NCBI GenBank assembly: GCA_023259685.1
Contig: JALRGP010000001.1
Location: forward strand, 1 to 32,281
Origin: Alphaproteobacteria bacterium
GTDB lineage: Bacteria; Pseudomonadota; Alphaproteobacteria; JALRGP01
Length of the DNA stretch: 32,281 nt
Reading direction: 5' to 3'
Shown here: positions 25,127 through 32,281 of the stretch, piece after piece
How the letters are laid out: each line of letters starts with the position of its first letter
Numbering within the stretch: position 1 is the first letter of the stretch
The notes under the pieces: generated by a model
What the model saw: the letters and a program-made list of their open reading frames with translations, nothing else
Told to the model about the DNA's origin: nothing
The model's database searches: none
Translations under genes and position numbers: made by a program

Positions 25127-27640
25127 TTAATGGATATGAATTTTGTCTTTTTCTGTTGGACCATCAACTTTTGTCAAGTGGTCACATCTTATTAAATTCA
25201 ATGAGTTTAATTTTTGATCAATGAATATACCGGATACACCACTTTTAAAAATCTCAACATTTTTTAAATTGCCATTTTTTTGTATATTCAACTGATACAA
25301 TGGATGACATTTACTAATTTGTGCATACGTCAACAAGGGATTTTCATAAATATTTAAATGAAACACCTTTGATTTATGTATAAACAGTTTGTTTAAAGAT
25401 GGAAAACGACACATGTCTATGCATGTTTGAGACCATTTTGATACAGTTAAATCCGTCAGATTTGGAAATATTTTTTTAATTCCATCAAAGTCTTTCTCAT
25501 GCTCATAATTTAAAAGTAATTTTTTCACATGGGGAACGACTAAGTTTGGTTGTTTTTTTAAAAAAGGAAGAATTTGGCTCAAAAATTTTCCCATTCTGTG
25601 GTCGTCCCAATAGGTTTGGGATAACACAAAATCGCACACCGATTGTTGTTGAGATGGTTGATAAAAATGATGTGATTCATAAAATAATTTTCTTAAAAAA
25701 ATCATTCTATCTTCTTGGGAAGAAATGTGTTTTGGAAATAATTTATATCTAGGAAAATGAAATGGATAATCTGCGGTATTGGGATAAAGTCCAATTGCCG
25801 ATTCATACGGTAAACCTTGTATAACATGACCATATTTTTTAAAAAAATCGACTCTGGGATCTAAATCAGATTGCACATCAAATACGACGTAGGCATGCAA
25901 ATGATCAGATTTATAGTTAATTTTAGTATAAGGAGAAATATGCAATACGAATTCACCCAAAAAATCGGATATTTGAGATTGATTTTTGTATGCATAAAAA
26001 CGTTCCCATTCAATATGCAAATCATGGCGATTATTTGATAAAAAATTGAAATATTTCAACAAATATGTTGTCATAAAATTTTTATACAAATGTGTCTTTT
26101 GAGTCAGGTCATCAAAAGAAATTTTATGAAAATTTTGAATAATATCAAGATCTTGTAGCTCTAAAACAAATGGAAACAAAGCATTGTAGACCTTTAATAA
26201 ATTTACAAAACCTGTATCAATCTCGTAAGTCATCCCCGCATGTTTTTTAACGTAATTAACTTGATAATGAACCGGGCGATTCAGATCTTGGGTTACTTGA
26301 CTCCATAAAGAACGTATTGCTTTATCCCCATTGTTACTGTGACAAGGAGGAGTTGATTCATAAAAATTTAAAAAATACTCAATGTTTTGTTTCTTATTTG
26401 GCAATGCAATGATATGTGATAAATCAAATGTCTTCGTATCTTTGTCATACAAACAAATATTACATAAATGACGAATGGATGTTTCTACGCAATCGGTAAA
26501 ATGACTGTGTGGTATCAATGTCTTTAACACACGATCAAAACTGCTAACGTAATAACCGTTTTCGATCAGTTCTGCATTTATAGGATAAGGCACACTCATT
26601 GACGTATCACCGTATTTAATGGTTTGGACAATCATATGATCAAAAAACAAAGGGTCACTTGGTTCTGAAAATTTAAAAAAATCTTCGGGATTTTGATACA
26701 ATAAAGAGGTTTTCTTACCTTTGTGATTATAAAAATTAGAATCTAAACAATTTAAAATTTTATTGTAGTCATTTTGTGTATGATAAAAATCAAGGGAAAA
26801 TGCCCAAAAAATGTCGCTCAAAGAATGATGGGGATAAATGAACTTTTGATCTTTTTCTTTAAAACATAAATCAATTTTATTCATTATATAATATAACTCG
26901 TCTTCAAAATCAGATCTTTCTTTTTTTAATAAGACATCAAAACGTGACAACTCATCAATTTTTTTTTGAATAGTTGTTTGAATTTTTATTTTTTTTTCAA
27001 TCTGGCGAAGATTTTGTCCTATCTGCAACAAACCAGATTCATTGATTTTCAAACAAATATCATCAAAATTTTCAATGTCTTCTTCAGTTGTTTTCAAATC
27101 GTTTAAAAATTCATTTAACTTTTTAATTTGTTTCAATGCATTATTTTGGTGTTGCTCATACATATCAAAATGATCAAAAAATTTATGTTTCTCTAAATTC
27201 CAATAATATTTAAATGAGTTAATTTTTTTTAAATCATGGTTTTGTAGATACAAAACATAATTGATCATATGGCCAACAACCTGTGGTTGATTTTTAACAA
27301 CCTGGTGATACATTGATTTTGATGATGTACTCAGGTGTCCTGTGCATGATGGAAACAAAAATGCAATCAATGATGCAATGGGATCATGGGTACACTTATA
27401 ATCATGTCTGTAATCTCGAAAGAATAAGTAATCTACTCCCGCTTCTTCACGCCATTGAATATCATAAGGACCAAATATACGCATGTTACTCATTAAGCCA
27501 TTTCTTAAAATAGCTTGCCCAACAATAGGCGAGTATTTTGATTTTGAAAAATGAGGCAAAGAATCTTCTATGGATTCTATGGGTATTTGTGAAAAAACTA
27601 ATGAAAATGAGTATAAAAATACTGAAAAAAAGATCTTCAT
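25127..27640 (-). CDS. Large secreted protein of unknown function with C-terminal LRR-like repeats
   Basis: 837 residues; I do not recognise the family with certainty. A signal peptide is clear (MKIFFSVFLYSFSLVFSQ, cleavage about 18). Residues about 160-265 are rich in Lys, Glu and Gln with heptad spacing and probably form coiled coil. The centre has a conserved-looking block TDCVETSIRHLCNICLYD (382-399), then FDLSHI, FYESTPPCHSNNGDKA (426-441) and LWSQVTQDLN; I recall similar Cys-containing blocks in large proteins of intracellular bacteria, but cannot verify it. Residues about 724-822 form short leucine-rich-like repeats (FPNLTDLTVSKW, FPSLNKLFIHKS, NLKNVEIFKS, LNSLNLIRCDHL). Exported proteins with such repeats often bind other proteins; a host-directed role is inference. 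It is divergent from the candidate origin and convergent with hisS. Confidence 0.7.
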   Translation of the reverse strand: MKIFFSVFLYSFSLVFSQIPIESIEDSLPHFSKSKYSPIVGQAILRNGLMSNMRIFGPYDIQWREEAGVDYLFFRDYRHDYKCTHDPIASLIAFLFPSCTGHLSTSSKSMYHQVVKNQPQVVGHMINYVLYLQNHDLKKINSFKYYWNLEKHKFFDHFDMYEQHQNNALKQIKKLNEFLNDLKTTEEDIENFDDICLKINESGLLQIGQNLRQIEKKIKIQTTIQKKIDELSRFDVLLKKERSDFEDELYYIMNKIDLCFKEKDQKFIYPHHSLSDIFWAFSLDFYHTQNDYNKILNCLDSNFYNHKGKKTSLLYQNPEDFFKFSEPSDPLFFDHMIVQTIKYGDTSMSVPYPINAELIENGYYVSSFDRVLKTLIPHSHFTDCVETSIRHLCNICLYDKDTKTFDLSHIIALPNKKQNIEYFLNFYESTPPCHSNNGDKAIRSLWSQVTQDLNRPVHYQVNYVKKHAGMTYEIDTGFVNLLKVYNALFPFVLELQDLDIIQNFHKISFDDLTQKTHLYKNFMTTYLLKYFNFLSNNRHDLHIEWERFYAYKNQSQISDFLGEFVLHISPYTKINYKSDHLHAYVVFDVQSDLDPRVDFFKKYGHVIQGLPYESAIGLYPNTADYPFHFPRYKLFPKHISSQEDRMIFLRKLFYESHHFYQPSQQQSVCDFVLSQTYWDDHRMGKFLSQILPFLKKQPNLVVPHVKKLLLNYEHEKDFDGIKKIFPNLTDLTVSKWSQTCIDMCRFPSLNKLFIHKSKVFHLNIYENPLLTYAQISKCHPLYQLNIQKNGNLKNVEIFKSGVSGIFIDQKLNSLNLIRCDHLTKVDGPTEKDKIHIH

Positions 27641-27754
27641 GATACATTAAAAAATATCAGAATTATTATTGATTAAATCAATAAATAATTAAAAAATAGT
27701 TAATTTTTTACTTTTTTATGACAAGTATTTTTGTAAATTTACACCCCAATGTTC

Positions 27755-27937
27755 TGTGGATAAACGTTTGAACAACATTGATTAAACTGTGTGAACAAAC
27801 TGTGTATAAAAAATTGTACACACATTACAACGTTTAATTAACACAGTTATTCACATATTGTTGAAAAGTAAAAAAAATACTTAGAAAAATTAGTTATTTT
27901 TTAAGTAAAAGATTGTGGATAAGTGGGTTTTTCCACA
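27755..27937. other. oriC: Candidate chromosome origin (oriC): DnaA box cluster
   Basis: Perfect TTATNCACA boxes lie at 27755-27763 (minus, TGTGGATAA), 27801-27809 (minus, TGTGTATAA), 27847-27855 (plus, TTATTCACA) and 27914-27922 (minus, TGTGGATAA). One-mismatch boxes lie at 27790-27798, 27814-27822 and 27929-27937. That is seven sites in 183 bases inside the 452-base gap 27641-28092. AT-rich stretches on both sides (27641-27740, 27856-27910 and 27957-28090) could serve as the unwinding element. A palindrome GGAAAAATTTTCC follows at 27989-28001. No open frame of substance lies here. The density of boxes is far above chance. Neighbours are not the hemE or dnaA genes often seen near alphaproteobacterial origins, so function is inferred. 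Confidence 0.65.
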
Positions 27938-28092
27938 AATTCACAGGCCCAACAACAACAAATATTTATATATTTATATTATTTGTATGGAAAAATTTTC
28001 CTTTAAAATTAATAATTCATTAACCATTTTTAAACTTTTCGTTAATAAAAACTCTGCCATCTTAAAAATGTTCAACTTAAACGAGTTTTTTT

Positions 28093-31000
28093 ATGAAACA
28101 ATCCATTAGAGTCCTTGCGACAGGACTCTCGCTGAGCTGTGCCGCATTTGCAGTTCAGACAACATCTAGCTTGCTAGGCTTCCCTAGTCAATCCACAGAT
28201 TTCGCAAGAGCGCAAATTATTAAAAATCAATTAGGCGCATCCAGTACAGAAACAGTCGAACAAAAAATCGACAGTATTCGTAGATCCATCAGCTCAAATG
28301 CTAGCACTGTATCTCAAGGCGTTGAAAGTGTCAGAAAATTACTAAGGTCGTCAACCGATAGCCTTCGTCAACAATTAACGCGTTCTTTGACAATTTTGCA
28401 AACTCAAAATTCCACGATTACCGATGAATTGAAAGAAGAAATTGAACAAATCCAAAAACAAATTGATTTGTTAGCACCCGCATTAAATACAAACGATCTT
28501 TTCAGTATTATTTCCCAATTAAATACCAAAGTTGGTGGAAAATCTGGTGAAGACCTTATCACACGTTTACATAACATACAATTGTTTATTGATGGACAAT
28601 CCAGCATTGATGGACAATCCAGCAGTGATATTATTACATCTTTGATTAAATTTCAAAATATTTTGGATCCAAATCCAGCTAATGCATTTACGTTTAATCA
28701 ATCCAAAACAACGAATTTACTTGAAAAATTGAATAGATCTAACGATAATCTTGGCGGAACAGGTGCCGGTATTTTGGGAAGAACAGCTTTGTTAAAAAGC
28801 TTGTTAAACAAAAAATCCACACTTGATATGTATTCAATTATCAATGAATTAATGGGACGTGTTGGTGGTTTTTCTCAAGACATGAGCACACGTTTAGACG
28901 CATTATCTAAACTTGTTAATGGAATGAATGGAACATCTTTGACAAATTCTTTGGAAGCAATTTCTCAAAATATTGGTCTTGGACAAGGTGAAAATTTACA
29001 AACAGTTTTGCCCGATATTATTACAAAAATCAGCAGCACAACCGGAGTTCAAGGAACATTGATGTCAATTGTTGACAAATTTTCCCAAGCCTTGAACCAA
29101 CGCATTGGAATATCTGGTTCGAATACGCAAGAAAAATTAAACAGAGTATTCTCAGAATTACAAGGCCAAGGTAACGTTGGTGGTGATCTTCAAACAATTA
29201 TTAATAGTGTTAATAACAACCTAAGCGGTAACACATTAAAAGGGACGACCAATTTGTTATTGGATGCTCAAGATATGTTGCGTCAAGGATCTAGTGGTCT
29301 TGGAAATGTTTTAGATCGTATTATTTTATCTTTGCAATCAACGGTCAAAAGGCAAATTGGTGGTTTGACATTATTGGATTTGTTAACAGATGCACAAGCT
29401 GGTATTTTCTCTCTGACTGGAGGATCTGCATTTGATGGTGTATCATACAGTTTGTTTGAAAATTTATCAAACCTCAGAACATTGGTCGATCCAACAGCAG
29501 GAAATTCAACACTTTATGAACTGTTGGTGAATAACTTTAATGATGTTTTGGGTGGTAATCCATACAGTTCAACAAACGGATTGTATCAAAACCTTAGAAA
29601 CATGTCATTGCTTTTAAAAGGTCAGGCAAAATCCACATCACAAACAGATATTACAAACTTTATCAGAGTTAATATGTTTGGTCTGATGGGTGGTCAACCA
29701 TTTTCAACAACGACATCACCATTCAATGGTGTATATGATTCTTTGCAATTAATTCATGACGCCGTCACAGGTCGAACATCAGACATTTCTTCCAATACAA
29801 TTATTGATTCTTTGAATAGAGTACAATCCTTACTTTGGAATAACTTGTCAGGTTCGCAAGCAAGTTCTGGAAATATTTATTCAGATTTAACAAGTTTGAA
29901 TCGCTTGTTTGAATACGCAAATGGTGGAAAAAGTTTAGCTGAAATTCTGTTTACAGATATCTCTCCTTTGTTAAAATGTGGTTTTGCAAATGGAGAAGGT
30001 GTGTATGAAATTTTGGTTCAAATCATGCAAAACCTTAACCCGCAAAGTTCATTAAATCTTTTTGAATTAACTGGAAGTGCTTCAAACTCAAATAGCATTC
30101 CTTACTTGATTGGTGGCGGTACGAATACAGTCAGTATCTACAAAAGATTAAAAGATGTTCAATCTTTCCTCAGAAATGGTTCAACGTCATCTCTTCAAAC
30201 AATCGTAACCCAAGATATGAATGATATTATCGGTGGTGCCTCAATTGTATCGGGTGTTAACAGTTTGTTTGACAATTTGTTTAATATCTCTAATCAATTG
30301 AAAAATTATCCATTTATGGGAACCTCATCAAACATTACAACATTGGTGGGACAAGCATCAAAAATGTTAACAGACGAATTGACAGGTATTTCCGGTATCA
30401 ACAGTTCTTCACTGAGTTTGCCACAAGCAACATCCAGTGTTAAAGGTGTACTTGGATATGGGTCAAATAAATCATTGATGAATCAGATCGTAGGATCTGC
30501 TATTAATGATAGCGTTCTAGCTGATTTAAATTTGAACTCAACCCGTGATGTTAAAACAGCCATTAACCGTTTACGTAACTTTATTGGAAACGAATATACA
30601 GAATCGAGCATCCAAAATATGTTGATATCTAAACTTGCAACATCTGGCGTAAAAGGTCACCTAGAAGGAAACGGACCTAACGGAAACAGTAGTGCTTCCA
30701 TTCATGATGCAATCCAAAATATTAGAACATTACTTGGTTATATAAACTATGGAACTAACCTTTTAGATAACGTATCCAATAAAAATGCAAATCGTGGTAT
30801 TGTTGGCGATCTAGTTGGTGGATCCTTGGTCAACGGTAATACGGTCAGCGCTAACATTAATGCCATTAAACGTGCAATTTCTCCCGCAGTTAATGGTTAT
30901 ACAAGTGCGAATGTCTATGATTTAATTACAAAAGAATCGGTCACATCTGGTGTGCTTGGAGATTTGGGGGTTCCAACAGAATCTGCACAAACCGTTAAAG

Positions 31001-31842
31001 AAGCAATCACATTCTTAAGAAACAGATTAGACCAAGGATCCATCCAAGGAATTCGAGGTATTATCCAAAGTATTCAAGGGTTAATGGGATATCCACAAGA
31101 TGATGATTCATGCTTTGGTGGGAATGGTACAGATATGAAACAAACAGTTGTTGCGATTAGAAATTACTTATCTAATCACCCAACACAAACTGTTATTGAT
31201 AGAATTACCAATATCAAAGGATTATTGTCTGTAAGCACCACCGATGATATTGAAGTACGCATCAAAAATATCTTGATGACACTTCATGCAAATCAATCCG
31301 GTGTTGTTGCCAATGTATTGACGGATATTTACGACAGAGTTGGTGATTCTCCAGATTGTGGATCTCAATCAATTCTTGACAACGTGAAAGCTGTTCAAGA
31401 TAAAATTGGTGTGGGAGATACAACGACGAATCCAAATTCCGTATTTTCAGGTTTAAACAACTTTGGAGAATTGATTAAAACTGGCTTCACTGCAAGTGGT
31501 GAAACATTGGTTCAATCAATTACCGAATTTAATCAATACCTTGGTACACCAACAACTTATGATGCCCTTAATTTTGGTAACATGTTTTATTCTGGTGGAT
31601 TCACATTAACGTCTCAAACTTTGTCAAGAGCCATTGGTACGAATCAAGATGATATCACCAGTGATACATTATACGGATATATGAATGGTATTAATACGCA
31701 AGTTCAAACATTAAAAGGATCTGGATCTGCAACGTATACAAAAGTGACTATTGATCTACCAGAAAGTGGTTTTACGAATACAACAATTTTAGATTTCTTG
31801 GGTGATATTTATACCAAGTTATCAACAGGTGTAGCATCGTAA
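28093..31842 (+). CDS. Very large exported repeat protein, unknown family
   Basis: 1249 residues, unrecognised. A signal peptide ends near A20 (LSLSCAAFA then VQTT). The mature protein is rich in Asn, Ser, Gly, Thr and Leu, has three Cys, and is built of degenerate repeats. In the middle a core such as LFENL, LYQNL, VYDSL, IYSDL, VYEIL, IYKRL, LFDNL recurs at residues 454, 497, 547, 595, 637, 682 and 725, i.e. every 42-50 residues, often after a GG turn. In the C-terminal part a 14-residue helix of the form T-V-x-x-x-I-x-x-I-R-x-L-L-G recurs at 819, 869, 917, 967, 1014, 1033, 1052 and 1093; the N-terminus has two (54, 72). Alternating amphipathic helices and Gly/Asn loops suggest a solenoid or surface fibre. 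No membrane anchor or autotransporter barrel is seen. A strong terminator follows. Confidence 0.75.
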   Translation: MKQSIRVLATGLSLSCAAFAVQTTSSLLGFPSQSTDFARAQIIKNQLGASSTETVEQKIDSIRRSISSNASTVSQGVESVRKLLRSSTDSLRQQLTRSLTILQTQNSTITDELKEEIEQIQKQIDLLAPALNTNDLFSIISQLNTKVGGKSGEDLITRLHNIQLFIDGQSSIDGQSSSDIITSLIKFQNILDPNPANAFTFNQSKTTNLLEKLNRSNDNLGGTGAGILGRTALLKSLLNKKSTLDMYSIINELMGRVGGFSQDMSTRLDALSKLVNGMNGTSLTNSLEAISQNIGLGQGENLQTVLPDIITKISSTTGVQGTLMSIVDKFSQALNQRIGISGSNTQEKLNRVFSELQGQGNVGGDLQTIINSVNNNLSGNTLKGTTNLLLDAQDMLRQGSSGLGNVLDRIILSLQSTVKRQIGGLTLLDLLTDAQAGIFSLTGGSAFDGVSYSLFENLSNLRTLVDPTAGNSTLYELLVNNFNDVLGGNPYSSTNGLYQNLRNMSLLLKGQAKSTSQTDITNFIRVNMFGLMGGQPFSTTTSPFNGVYDSLQLIHDAVTGRTSDISSNTIIDSLNRVQSLLWNNLSGSQASSGNIYSDLTSLNRLFEYANGGKSLAEILFTDISPLLKCGFANGEGVYEILVQIMQNLNPQSSLNLFELTGSASNSNSIPYLIGGGTNTVSIYKRLKDVQSFLRNGSTSSLQTIVTQDMNDIIGGASIVSGVNSLFDNLFNISNQLKNYPFMGTSSNITTLVGQASKMLTDELTGISGINSSSLSLPQATSSVKGVLGYGSNKSLMNQIVGSAINDSVLADLNLNSTRDVKTAINRLRNFIGNEYTESSIQNMLISKLATSGVKGHLEGNGPNGNSSASIHDAIQNIRTLLGYINYGTNLLDNVSNKNANRGIVGDLVGGSLVNGNTVSANINAIKRAISPAVNGYTSANVYDLITKESVTSGVLGDLGVPTESAQTVKEAITFLRNRLDQGSIQGIRGIIQSIQGLMGYPQDDDSCFGGNGTDMKQTVVAIRNYLSNHPTQTVIDRITNIKGLLSVSTTDDIEVRIKNILMTLHANQSGVVANVLTDIYDRVGDSPDCGSQSILDNVKAVQDKIGVGDTTTNPNSVFSGLNNFGELIKTGFTASGETLVQSITEFNQYLGTPTTYDALNFGNMFYSGGFTLTSQTLSRAIGTNQDDITSDTLYGYMNGINTQVQTLKGSGSATYTKVTIDLPESGFTNTTILDFLGDIYTKLSTGVAS
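28588..28623 (+). repeat. Perfect 18-bp tandem duplication in the repeat-protein gene
   Basis: ATTGATGGACAATCCAGC occurs twice head to tail (28588-28605, 28606-28623), encoding IDGQSS twice. The duplication is in frame and exact at the nucleotide level, so it is recent compared with the other, degenerate repeats. Confidence 0.9.
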
Positions 31843-31864
31843 ATTAAATAGCATAGTTTTTTAA

Positions 31865-31904
31865 GGGGGAACCTCTCGTTAGGGAGGCTCCTCTTTTATT
31901 TTTT
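31865..31904 (+). terminator. Strong terminator after the repeat-protein gene
   Basis: Left arm 31865-31877 (GGGGGAACCTCTC), loop GTTA, right arm 31882-31894 (GGGAGGCTCCTCT) pair at 12 of 13 positions including wobbles, followed by a T-rich tract to 31904. It lies 22 bases past the stop. This is the most GC-rich hairpin in the window and suggests a well-expressed, monocistronic gene. Confidence 0.85.
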
Positions 31905-32123
31905 AATCTTTAAATAATTGATAGTTTCATAAAATTAAAAGATAGGAGCGCGCTCTTACATAGCCTTATAGATCAGCTTTTCACTAGATATCTTTCTAAA
32001 CTGATTTCCTAATGGGAGGTATTTAATTATACTCATGACAAATACCAGGTATCTGCGAATTAAAAAAAATTGTTGAAAAATTTTTTGATATTGTACTAAA
32101 GTATATATTATTAATACTATTCT
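31905..32123. other. AT-rich intergenic DNA
   Basis: I see no convincing gene. A 10-base palindrome GAGCGCGCTC lies at 31946-31955. Promoter-like strings (TTGAAA 32073-32078, TTGATA 32085-32090) precede the signal-peptide frame at 32124 but lack a well-spaced -10. Confidence 0.3.
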
Positions 32124-32281
32124 ATGTTTAATATGTCGTTCAAAACGCACAATTCTTACCGACGCTGGCTATCCTGCAGTGTGGCATTGTCTTTAGTTTG
32201 GTCACCAGTACATGCCGGTTTATGTAGTTAGGTGGGATAGGGTTAACACCCTCGCCTTTAGGCGAACACTTCAGTATTATT
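32124..32281 (+). pseudogene. Signal-peptide frame, broken early or cut by the window end
   Basis: ATG 32124 opens 35 codons, with MFNMSFKTHNSYRRWLSCSV followed by ALSLVWSPVHAGLCS. This is a textbook signal peptide: a basic start, a hydrophobic core and VHA before a likely cleavage. TAG then follows at 32229. In another frame the sequence continues without a stop to the window edge as LGGIGLTPSPLGEHFSII, which reads like protein, so a frameshift shortly after the signal peptide is plausible. A short secreted peptide is the alternative. Only sequence beyond the window could decide. Confidence 0.35.

Noticed and set aside
27915..28109. 64-codon open frame on the plus strand in the gap before the repeat-protein gene
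   Set aside because: It overlaps DnaA boxes and AT-rich DNA, lacks a ribosome binding site, and its protein is low-complexity Lys/Asn/Phe.
28093..31842. Repeat-protein gene as a CRISPR-like or minisatellite array
   Set aside because: Repeats are at the protein level and degenerate in DNA, in one continuous frame with a signal peptide; only one 18-bp unit is exactly duplicated.
31956..32150. 64-codon open frame on the minus strand at the right end
   Set aside because: AT-driven composition with no domain or start signal, and it overlaps the start of the signal-peptide frame on the other strand.

Overview
This AT-rich window is a dense bacterial chromosome segment carrying about 22 intact protein genes, mostly housekeeping. 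Gene content (FtsH, LptA/LptB, MlaE, TamB, CGFS glutaredoxin, LON-like domain protein, Pht-type MFS carrier) and low GC suggest a host-associated alphaproteobacterium, perhaps of the Holosporales. That placement is inference from protein style, not a search result.

Layout. 97-414 is a probable transposase remnant. 545-5190 holds tgt, pyk, a PabC-like aminotransferase and an MFS carrier. 5445-9340 is a forward envelope/proteostasis cluster: ftsH, lptA and lptB overlap one another, then mlaE follows. 9481-14445 is forward metG, a LON-domain protein, grxD and tamB, the last three abutting or overlapping. 14423-16799 is a reverse cluster: rlmB with its own terminator, a Nudix hydrolase, an unannotated 42-codon membrane protein and a ZnuA-like zinc-binding protein. 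17170-18372 is a second MFS carrier.

18442-20599 is the accessory part: a 5'-truncated ISAs1-family element lies directly against a two-domain methyltransferase gene with clearly higher GC than its surroundings. 20602-22154 (reverse) is an ArnA-like sugar formyltransferase and fabG. 22313-25093 (forward) is transaldolase, a VanX/DdpX-family dipeptidase with an altered zinc ligand, and hisS, whose last codons form a perfect 37-base palindrome. 25127-27640 (reverse) is a large secreted protein of unknown function with C-terminal leucine-rich-like repeats.

The most notable part is the right end. The 452-base gap 27641-28092 contains four perfect and three near-perfect DnaA boxes within 185 bases, flanked by very AT-rich DNA, and is a good candidate chromosome replication origin. 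It lies between two divergently transcribed genes for exported proteins. The right-hand one encodes a 1249-residue, Asn/Ser/Gly/Thr/Leu-rich protein built from a degenerate repeat of about 45-50 residues that I do not recognise. A strong terminator follows it, and the window ends in a short signal-peptide frame that is either broken or cut.

I found no tRNA, rRNA or CRISPR array. Promoter and terminator calls are by eye.
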